Shown piece after piece: positions 1 to 5,640 of a stretch of DNA of 12,100 nucleotides (its first letter is position 1; each line of letters opens with the position of its first letter). The position numbers and the translations under genes are program-made. The DNA is taken from assembly GCA_002313795.1 (NCBI GenBank), contig DCCL01000274.1, forward strand, positions 1-12,100. The letters run 5' to 3'. The notes beneath the pieces were generated by a model that did not search any database, was not told the origin of the DNA, and saw nothing but the letters and a program-made list of their open reading frames with translations. This DNA comes from Faecalibacterium prausnitzii. Lineage in GTDB: Bacteria > Bacillota > Clostridia > Oscillospirales > Ruminococcaceae.

Positions 1-644
1 CAGGTGAAGACCAGAGTGTAGTCATCCGGAGCCTCGATGCCGACACCGGCAGCCAGCATGTCCTCGTAGGTCATGTCAGCAGCAGCGTCGCCCTTGTCCT
101 TGGTCAGGTCGTAGTAGTCAGCAGCGCCCACGACGGTCTCAGAGGGCATGGAGGTGTTGAATGCCTCGTTCTTGAAGGCGTTCAGAACCCACTCGAAGCC
201 CACCAGGAAGTCCTTGCTAGTCAGGTGGCTCTTGACTTCGCCGTTGACGTCGCACCAGTCCACATCGTCGCGCAGGTGGAAGGTCCAGACGGTGGAATCA
301 TCGTTGTGCTCCCAGCTCTTTGCGATGGCGGGCACAGCCTTGCCGTAGCAGTCAAAGCTCAGCAGACCATCCCAGTTGTTGGTGGTAACGTTGCAGTCGG
401 AAGCGGACTGGCTGTACAGGAAGTTCCAGGTCTCCAGCTCACGGTTGGCGGTCTCGAAGGAGACGTACTCGGTGATGGCGTCTGCTGCAGGGGCAGCTGC
501 GCCGGAGGCAGCACCGGAGGTGCTGGCAGCAGTGCTGCTGGAAGAACCACCACAAGCGGCCAGGATGCTTGCAGCGCCGACGACGCCGGAAGCCTTGAGG
601 AAGCTGCGACGGCTGATGGAATGAGACTCAAAATTTGCGTTCAT
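1..644 (-). CDS. SBP-D: family-5 ABC transporter solute-binding lipoprotein, N-terminal part (runs off window)
   Basis: This is the N-terminal 214 residues of an extracellular solute-binding protein of the OppA/DppA type (SBP_bac_5), cut by the window edge. By family knowledge it would be anchored outside the membrane and hand a peptide-like solute to an ABC permease. The start at 644 is set by a GGGAGGAA ribosome binding site at 651-658, six bases upstream. Residues 9-17 read SISRRSFLK, a twin-arginine motif, and a lipobox LAAC follows with the lipidated cysteine at residue 31, then a Ser/Ala/Gly-rich linker. The mature part matches SBP-A, -B and -C closely (NRELETWN, WDGLLSFDCYGK, VWTFHLRDDVDW, TSKDFLVGFEW, GIEAPDDYTLVFT). 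It has its own promoter and lies beyond the terminator of SBP-C, so it forms a separate transcription unit. The substrate is unknown. Family assignment is firm. Confidence 0.93.
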   Translation of the reverse strand, partial: MNANFESHSISRRSFLKASGVVGAASILAACGGSSSSTAASTSGAASGAAAPAADAITEYVSFETANRELETWNFLYSQSASDCNVTTNNWDGLLSFDCYGKAVPAIAKSWEHNDDSTVWTFHLRDDVDWCDVNGEVKSHLTSKDFLVGFEWVLNAFKNEAFNTSMPSETVVGAADYYDLTKDKGDAAADMTYEDMLAAGVGIEAPDDYTLVFT

Positions 645-687
645 TGTGTTTTCCTCCCAATTATTCTTCGTGCTCAGGCTCTATGGC

Positions 688-706
688 GCAGAGCACTGTG
701 CTCTGC
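688..706. repeat. Palindrome in the SBP-D leader
   Basis: GCAGAGCAC-T-GTGCTCTGC on the plus strand is a perfect 9+9 inverted repeat around one base. It lies 44 bases upstream of the SBP-D start codon, downstream of the attenuator-like hairpin. It could be a DNA operator or, in RNA, an 8-bp hairpin with a 3-base loop. No U-run follows, so it is not a terminator. Confidence 0.7.
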
Positions 707-761
707 AAATTTCCCACTCTCTTACGAGATTATCTGTTCCCCCTGTACTGCCAGAGAATAC

Positions 762-803
762 AAAAGAGCGCAGAAACAGACCCCTCTGTCTGTGTCTGTG
801 CTC
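762..803 (-). promoter_or_regulatory. Terminator-like leader hairpin (attenuator candidate) of SBP-D
   Basis: Read on the minus strand, a 16-position stem (803-788 with 781-766) with two mismatches and a 6-base loop is followed directly by TTTT (765-762). It begins about 22 nt after the predicted transcription start, far from the start codon at 644. The 3' arm and U-run (761-781) are almost identical to those in the SBP-C leader. Stopping here would give an RNA of about 60 nt. It could also be a stabilising 5' hairpin. Confidence 0.6.
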
Positions 804-831
804 CTCCCGTAAAATCCTTAACACGACATCT

Positions 832-860
832 ATTGTACCATCGAAATAAATAGTTGTCAA
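832..860 (-). promoter_or_regulatory. Sigma-A promoter of SBP-D
   Basis: On the minus strand, -35 TTGACA (855-860) and -10 TACAAT (832-837) are separated by exactly 17 bases. The -35 is a perfect consensus and the -10 differs at one position. Transcription should start near 825, giving a leader of about 180 nt before the start codon at 644. Confidence 0.85.
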
Positions 861-967
861 TGGAACAAAAAACGCTTTTTCTTTCAAAAGAAAGTCATAC
901 TATAAAGCAAGATGAAATAAATTTACTTTACTATGCTGAAGAATGATGAAAATAAGATAAACGCCCC

Positions 968-1014
968 AAAAAACAAAACAACGGGAGCTGTTCTTGGACT
1001 AAGAACAGCTCCCG
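968..1014 (-). terminator. Intrinsic terminator after SBP-C
   Basis: A perfect 14-bp stem (982-995 paired with 1001-1014, arms CGGGAGCTGTTCTT and AAGAACAGCTCCCG) with a 5-base loop is followed, in the minus-strand direction, by a T-rich tract (981 down to 968, TTGTTTTGTTTTTT). It lies about 150 bases after the SBP-C stop codon and separates SBP-C from the SBP-D promoter. Confidence 0.92.
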
Positions 1015-1162
1015 CGTACCATTTTATGGACTCTCCGGGCCGGGAACAGAACACACGGTCCGGGAAGTTCCGGGATGTTTACAGCAATTCAACTTTTTAA
1101 TGCAGCAACAACGTTGAACTGCATATCGCAAATACGCTGTTTTGACTTGCAATAAGAAAAAA

Positions 1163-3187
1163 TTAACCTTTGGCGGCGTCGAATGCCTTGGCGAACTCCT
1201 CATACTGAGCGGTAGTGTAGGCATCCTCACTGGTCTCCCAGTTGACATACTTGAAGTTGCAGGGACCGAACATGGCGTTGATCTTGGTATACTCGTTGAC
1301 GTGGGTCAGGCACCAGCGGACGTCGTAGTAGCAGGGCACGCAGAGGGAGTTGTTGATCATGTAAGCCTCTGCCTTCGCAAAAGCGGCATACCGGGCGTCG
1401 ATGTCGTCCACAATGGCGTTGGCGGCGTTGACCAGATCGGTGAACTGCTCGAACTCATCCACCAGATCTTTCTGGTAGTCGGCAGGGTTTTCAGCCACCA
1501 GCTGGATGTTGGAGTAGTTGACGGCATAGTAGGCGTTGGAGTCGTGTAGGATCTCCTGTCCCACAAAGTTGATGGGGTCGCCGAAGTCTGCACCCCAGCC
1601 GTTGATGACGAAGCCATGGAGCTTGGGGATGCGGACTTCCTTGGCCAGGCTTGAAACATAGGTGCCGAGGTCCAGCTGGATGAAGTCATCGCCGAAGCTG
1701 TCGGTGAAGCACTGCTTCAGGACGGTGGCGTTGTCCTGAGCTACCGTGTTGCCGGCCACGAAGAAGAAGGGGGCCTTGACGGGGAAGGTGACGCCGATGG
1801 CAGTCAACTCATCCATGGCCTGCTTCTTGAGAGCGGCGATGGAATCCGGGGTGGATTTGCGCAGATGGATCATGGTCTCGCCGTCGTACTTCTCACCGTC
1901 GATGCCCAGCTCCTTGGCAACCAGAGTGGTGTAATCATTGCCCTTGGTGTCGTAGCAGACGCCCTTCATGGTGTAGAAGCTGTTCTCGCACTTCAGGGGG
2001 TTGATCTTGTTGAAGCGGGCGTAATAGGGAATGAGGTTCAGGCCCTCCTGGAAGCAGCGGCGGAATGCCTTGTTTGCCACGGCCTTGTTCCAGTTCTCGT
2101 TGGGAGTGCCGTCAGTGTTCAGGCAGTTGAAGTTGAAGTGGAAGTCGTAAGCGTACTTGGTGGGCCGCTTCTCGCAGAGCTGCTCGTTGTAGGGGTTGGA
2201 GCTGTCGGTGGTGATGGTGGTCAGGGTGCTCTCGCTCAGTTCCAGCTCATCCAGCTCACGGTTCTGGTAGAGCTGATAGCCCACGGTCAGGTCGGAGATC
2301 ATGCTCAGGGATACCCGCTCGAAACGGGTGCACTCGTTGGCAGCATAATAATGCGGGTTGGGGATGTAGCGCTTGGAGTTGTCGGCCACGAATTCCTCAA
2401 TGAGGTAGGGGCCGCAGCACCACTGCTGAGTGTAATCCACACCACGGAAGCCCTCGACGCCCAGCTTTTCCACCAGAGCCGGAGGGGCCGGGTAGCAGCA
2501 GACGTAGGACGCCACCGTGTCGAAATAGGGGCAGGGGTTCAGGCAGGTGAACACCAGCGTGTAATCGTCCGGAGCATCGATGCCCACACCAGCGGCCAGC
2601 ATATCTTCATAGGTCAGGGCCTCGGCGGCAGCGTCGTCCATGGCGTCGGTCTTGTCGTAGTAATCGGCAGCGCCCACCACGGTGATGGAGGGCATGGAGG
2701 TGTTGGCGGCCTGATTCTTCTTGGAATTCAGCACCCACTCGAAGCCCACGAGGAAGTCTTTGGAGGTCAGATGATCCTGCACATCGCCGTTGACATCCAC
2801 CCAGTCCACATCGTCCCGGAGATGGAAGGTCCAGACGGAAGAGTCTTCGTTGTGCTCCCAGCTCTTGGCGATGGCGGGCACGGCCTTGCCGTAATTGTCA
2901 AAGCTGATGAGGCCGTCGATGATGTTGGTGGTGACATTGAAATCGATGGCCTGCTGGCTGTACAGGATGTTCCAGCTTTCCAGCTCACGGCCGGAGGTCT
3001 CGTAGGTGAACAGCTCGCTCAGGCCCTTGCCGGAACCAGCTGCACCGGAAGAGGCGGAAGACGCACCGGCAGCAGTGCTGCTGGAAGAGCTGCCGCAGGC
3101 AGCCAGAAGACCGGCTGCACCGACAGCGCCCATGCCCTTGAGGAAGCTGCGGCGGTCAATGCTGTGAGACTCAAAATCGTGGTACAT
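1163..3187 (-). CDS. SBP-C: family-5 ABC transporter solute-binding lipoprotein
   Basis: A 674-residue solute-binding lipoprotein of the OppA/DppA family (SBP_bac_5), longer than the roughly 540 residues usual for OppA. The start at 3187 is chosen because AGGAGGG at 3195-3201 lies seven bases upstream; an in-frame ATG at 3268 would add 27 residues, has no ribosome binding site, falls in a palindrome and would bury the signal peptide. The leader has DRRSFLKG at residues 11-18 and a lipobox LAAC with cysteine 31, then a Ser/Ala/Gly linker. Family landmarks include SWNILYSQQ, WTFHLRDDVDW, YQLYQNRELDELEL and GWGADFGDP near residue 530. It differs from its paralogues in two vicinal cysteine pairs, YVCCYP (about residue 230) and QQWCCGPY (about residue 256). 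It has its own promoter, a leader hairpin and a strong downstream terminator, so it is probably monocistronic. Substrate unknown; no permease or ATPase gene is adjacent in the window. Confidence 0.95.
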   Translation of the reverse strand: MYHDFESHSIDRRSFLKGMGAVGAAGLLAACGSSSSSTAAGASSASSGAAGSGKGLSELFTYETSGRELESWNILYSQQAIDFNVTTNIIDGLISFDNYGKAVPAIAKSWEHNEDSSVWTFHLRDDVDWVDVNGDVQDHLTSKDFLVGFEWVLNSKKNQAANTSMPSITVVGAADYYDKTDAMDDAAAEALTYEDMLAAGVGIDAPDDYTLVFTCLNPCPYFDTVASYVCCYPAPPALVEKLGVEGFRGVDYTQQWCCGPYLIEEFVADNSKRYIPNPHYYAANECTRFERVSLSMISDLTVGYQLYQNRELDELELSESTLTTITTDSSNPYNEQLCEKRPTKYAYDFHFNFNCLNTDGTPNENWNKAVANKAFRRCFQEGLNLIPYYARFNKINPLKCENSFYTMKGVCYDTKGNDYTTLVAKELGIDGEKYDGETMIHLRKSTPDSIAALKKQAMDELTAIGVTFPVKAPFFFVAGNTVAQDNATVLKQCFTDSFGDDFIQLDLGTYVSSLAKEVRIPKLHGFVINGWGADFGDPINFVGQEILHDSNAYYAVNYSNIQLVAENPADYQKDLVDEFEQFTDLVNAANAIVDDIDARYAAFAKAEAYMINNSLCVPCYYDVRWCLTHVNEYTKINAMFGPCNFKYVNWETSEDAYTTAQYEEFAKAFDAAKG

Positions 3188-3252
3188 TTTCTTTCCCTCC
3201 TGTAATGACTTGTACGGTTCTGCACACTCGAATTTCCTATCCCATATCTCCA

Positions 3253-3275
3253 TTTTACCATCCCACATGGTAAAA
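3253..3275. repeat. Palindrome in the SBP-C leader
   Basis: TTTTACCAT and ATGGTAAAA form a perfect 9-bp inverted repeat around 5 bases. It lies about 65 bases upstream of the SBP-C start codon and just after the U-run of the attenuator candidate. It is AT-rich and operator-like, and differs in sequence from the palindrome in the SBP-D leader. Confidence 0.7.
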
Positions 3276-3283
3276 AAGGGTAC

Positions 3284-3334
3284 AAAAAGGGCGCAGAAAC
3301 AGACTTTTATGATCTGTATCTGCGCCTTCGCAGA
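3284..3334 (-). promoter_or_regulatory. Attenuator candidate in the SBP-C leader with an alternative hairpin
   Basis: Read on the minus strand, GGCGCAGATACAGA (3326-3313) pairs with TCTGTTTCTGCGCC (3303-3290) in a 14-bp stem with one T-T mismatch and a 9-base loop, followed by C and TTTTT (3288-3284). The upstream arm can instead form a perfect 6-bp hairpin TCTGCG-AAGG-CGCAGA (3334-3319). The two folds share bases and exclude each other, which is the layout of a terminator/antiterminator switch. It starts about 20 nt after the predicted transcription start. No ligand-binding aptamer or leader peptide is recognised. Confidence 0.6.
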
Positions 3335-3352
3335 ATCCGTATCGATGCAGAT

Positions 3353-3381
3353 ATTCTATCATCCCACAAAAGGGAAGTCAA
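3353..3381 (-). promoter_or_regulatory. Sigma-A promoter of SBP-C
   Basis: On the minus strand, -35 TTGACT (3376-3381) and -10 TAGAAT (3353-3358) are separated by 17 bases. Both hexamers are identical to those of the SBP-A promoter. The spacer contains TCCC-TTTTGT-GGGA, a short dyad that could be an operator. Start of transcription is expected near 3346, giving a leader of about 160 nt. Confidence 0.85.
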
Positions 3382-3472
3382 GAAAAACCACTCGCGTTGG
3401 GATTGAATCTTATTGGCCTCAACAACAGAATGAAGTGAAAATATTTCACGATACCGTTGAATGAGTCTGACT

Positions 3473-3502
3473 TTTCCTGCTTTTCAGCAGGTCACGTCAG
3501 GA
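3473..3502 (-). other. Stem-loop just after SBP-B
   Basis: A few bases past the SBP-B stop codon, on the minus strand, CCTGCT-GAAA-AGCAGG forms a perfect 6-bp hairpin closed by a GNRA tetraloop, with flanking CTGAC / GTCAG able to extend it over an internal loop. No T-run follows, so it is more likely a 3'-end stabiliser than a terminator. A second small hairpin, GTGAAA-TAT-TTTCAC, lies further on near 3436-3450. Confidence 0.5.
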
Positions 3503-3506
3503 GAGA

Positions 3507-5531
3507 TCAGCCCTGCGTTGCAGCGTCGAATGCCTTGGCGAACTCCTCGTACTGCTCGGTGGTGTAAGCCTCTTCGCTGGTCTCCCAGTTGACAGCCTTG
3601 TAGTTGCAGGGGCCGTACATGGCGTTGATCTTGCTGTACTCGTTGGCATGGGTCAGGCACCAGGTCACGTCGTAGACAGAGGGGAAGATGAGGTTCTCTT
3701 CCAGGAAGTAAGCCTCAGCCTTTGCAAAGGCTGCGTAGCGTGCGTCGGTGTCGTTGACGATGGCGCGGCCTTCATTGACCAGGTCAGTGAACTGCTCGTA
3801 AGCATCCACCAGCTCACTCTGGTAGTCGGCGGCACCGTTCTCCACGATGCTCTCCATGTTGGTCAGGTTGCAGCTGTAGTAAGCGTTGTCATCGTGGATG
3901 ACAACCTGAGTCAGGAAGTTGATGGGGTCGCCGAAGTCTGCGCCCCAGCCCATGTGGATGAAGCTGTGCAGCTTGGGAGCAACGACTTCCTTCATGGTGG
4001 AAGAGACGAAGGTCTCGATGTCCAGCACAATGAAGTCATCGCCGAAGCTGTCGGTGAAGCACTGCTTCAGGACGGTGGCGGTGTCCAGCATGGTGGTGGC
4101 ACCGGCCTGGATGTGGTAGGTGCAGTGGACGGGGAAGGTGACGCCGATGGCGGAAAGCTCCTCCATGGCCTGCTTCTTCAGGTCAGCGATGTCGCCGTTG
4201 TTGGCGCGCAGGCGGATCATGGTCTGGCCATCGTACTTCTCACCGTCGAGGCCGATCTCCTTGGCCACCAGAGAGGTGTAGTCGGTGCCGTCGGTGGTGT
4301 AGCACAGGCCCTTCATGGTGAAGAAATCGTTCTCGCACTTCAGCGGGTTGATGGGGTTATAGCGGGCGTAGAACTTGCTCAGCTCCAGACCCTTGGAGAA
4401 GCACTGACGGAATGCCTTGTTGGCGATGGCCTTGTTCCAGTTCTCGTCCACGCTGCCGTCGGCGAAGTGTTTGTCATAGTTGAAGATGAAGCAGTAGCTG
4501 AACTTCTTGGGGCGCTTCTCGCAGAGCTGCTGATTGTACTCGTTGCTGGGGTCAGACTGGATGGTGGTAATGGTGCTCTCGCCCAGATCCACCTCGTCCA
4601 GCTCACGGTTCTGGTACAGCTGGTAGCTGATGGAGCTGTCGGTGATCATGGTGATGGTCAGGCGCTCAAAGCGGCTGCACTCGTCCGCGGCGTAGTAGCT
4701 GGGGTTCGGGATGTAGCTCTTGGTGTTGCCCTGGATATACTCGTCCACGATATAGGGGCCGCAGTACCACATGTTGGTGTTGTCGCAGCCGCGGAAGCCC
4801 TCGATGCCCAGCTCGTCGATGAGGGCGGGAGAGACCGGGTAGAAGCTGTTGTAGGCGGCAACGGTGTCAAAGTAGGGAGTGGGGTTGGGGCAGGTGAAGA
4901 CCAGAGTGTAGTCGTCGGGAGCCTCGATGCCCACACCGGCAGCCAGCATATCCTCGTAAGTCATGTCGGCAGCAGCGTCACCGGCGTCCTTGGTCTTCAG
5001 GTAGTAGTCCTGAGCGCCCACAACGGTGTCGTTGGGCATGGAGGTGTTGTTGGCCTCGTTCTTGTAGGAGTTCATGACCCACTCAAAGCCCACCAGGAAG
5101 TCCTTGCTGGTCAGGTGCTCCTTGACCTCGCCGTTGGCGTCCACCCAGTCCACATCGTCCCGCAGATGGAAGGTCCAGACGGTGGAGTCGTCGTTGTGCT
5201 CCCAGCTGGAAGCGATGGCGGGCACGACCTTGCCGTAGCAGTCGAAGCTCAGCAGACCATCCCACAGGTTGGTGATGACGTTGGCATCAGAAGCCTGCTG
5301 GGTGTAGAGCATGTTCCAGCTCTCCAGCTCGCGGTTGCCGCTCTCCCAGGAGATGAACTCCTTCAGCGGGGTGGCACCGGTGGTGTTGGGAGCTTCGGTG
5401 CCGGAAGCAGCAGTGCTGCCGGCATTGTCGGACTTGCTGCCGCCGCAGGCAGACAGCAGACCTGCTGCACCGGCGACACCAGCAGCCTTCAGGAAGCTGC
5501 GGCGGGAGATTTCGTGAGATTCGCTAAACAT
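3507..5531 (-). CDS. SBP-B: family-5 ABC transporter solute-binding lipoprotein
   Basis: A 674-residue solute-binding lipoprotein (SBP_bac_5, OppA/DppA type). The start at 5531 is preceded by GAGGAA (5536-5541), closely spaced. SRRSFLKAAG at residues 9-18 is a twin-arginine motif, and the lipobox LSAC puts the lipidated cysteine at residue 29. The linker after the cysteine (GGSKSDNAGSTAASG, then APNTTG) is almost the same as in SBP-A, which makes A and B the closest pair in the array. Conserved segments include NRELESWNMLYTQQ, WTFHLRDDVDWVDANG, MWYCGPYIVDEYIQGNTK, YQLYQNRELDEVDL, CFTDSFGDDFI and MGWGADFGDP near residue 530. It lies 109 bases downstream of SBP-A with no recognisable promoter in the gap, only a terminator-like hairpin, so it is probably expressed by read-through from the SBP-A promoter. 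The substrate cannot be read from the sequence; oligopeptides are the default for the family. Confidence 0.95.
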   Translation of the reverse strand: MFSESHEISRRSFLKAAGVAGAAGLLSACGGSKSDNAGSTAASGTEAPNTTGATPLKEFISWESGNRELESWNMLYTQQASDANVITNLWDGLLSFDCYGKVVPAIASSWEHNDDSTVWTFHLRDDVDWVDANGEVKEHLTSKDFLVGFEWVMNSYKNEANNTSMPNDTVVGAQDYYLKTKDAGDAAADMTYEDMLAAGVGIEAPDDYTLVFTCPNPTPYFDTVAAYNSFYPVSPALIDELGIEGFRGCDNTNMWYCGPYIVDEYIQGNTKSYIPNPSYYAADECSRFERLTITMITDSSISYQLYQNRELDEVDLGESTITTIQSDPSNEYNQQLCEKRPKKFSYCFIFNYDKHFADGSVDENWNKAIANKAFRQCFSKGLELSKFYARYNPINPLKCENDFFTMKGLCYTTDGTDYTSLVAKEIGLDGEKYDGQTMIRLRANNGDIADLKKQAMEELSAIGVTFPVHCTYHIQAGATTMLDTATVLKQCFTDSFGDDFIVLDIETFVSSTMKEVVAPKLHSFIHMGWGADFGDPINFLTQVVIHDDNAYYSCNLTNMESIVENGAADYQSELVDAYEQFTDLVNEGRAIVNDTDARYAAFAKAEAYFLEENLIFPSVYDVTWCLTHANEYSKINAMYGPCNYKAVNWETSEEAYTTEQYEEFAKAFDAATQG

Positions 5532-5569
5532 AATGTTCCTCGGTTCTTTTTCCTATTTCTGTTATATAT

Positions 5570-5619
5570 AAAAGGTGCCTCCCGGTCGGAGCATCCTCTG
5601 ACCGGGAAAGCAGCCTTTT
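5570..5619 (-). promoter_or_regulatory. Terminator-like hairpin in the gap between SBP-A and SBP-B
   Basis: Read on the minus strand, AAAAGG / CCTTTT, TGC / GCA and a perfect 8-bp core TCCCGGTC / GACCGGGA (5607-5600 with 5587-5580) stack into one long stem with small bulges and a 12-base loop, followed by ATATATAA. The A-run and U-run pair with each other as in bidirectional terminators. Because SBP-B has no visible promoter, the hairpin probably acts as a partial terminator or as an mRNA-processing or stabilising element that sets the ratio of A to B. Confidence 0.65.
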
Positions 5620-5640
5620 CAGCATGGGGTCAAAAATTCA

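Larger units (their letters stand above)
645..1162. other. Non-coding gap between SBP-C and SBP-D (518 bases)
   Basis: In minus-strand order it holds the SBP-C 3' region with three short CCGGGA units (about 1037-1076), the strong terminator (968-1014), an AT-rich stretch with a small CTTTC-AAAA-GAAAG dyad (881-894), the SBP-D promoter (832-860), the attenuator-like hairpin (762-803), the palindrome (688-706) and the ribosome binding site (651-658). I see no protein-coding or RNA gene in it. Confidence 0.7.
3188..3506. other. Non-coding gap between SBP-B and SBP-C (319 bases)
   Basis: In minus-strand order it holds the post-SBP-B stem-loop, a small AT-rich hairpin, the SBP-C promoter (3353-3381), the leader switch candidate (3284-3334), the palindrome (3253-3275) and the ribosome binding site (3195-3201). 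No strong terminator is visible after SBP-B, so some read-through into SBP-C is possible. No small gene is supported. Confidence 0.7.

Noticed and set aside
3188..3268. In-frame upstream start for SBP-C at 3268
   Set aside because: It would add 27 residues before the twin-arginine signal, has no Shine-Dalgarno sequence, and lies in the palindrome. The start at 3187 has AGGAGGG seven bases upstream and lines up with the paralogues.
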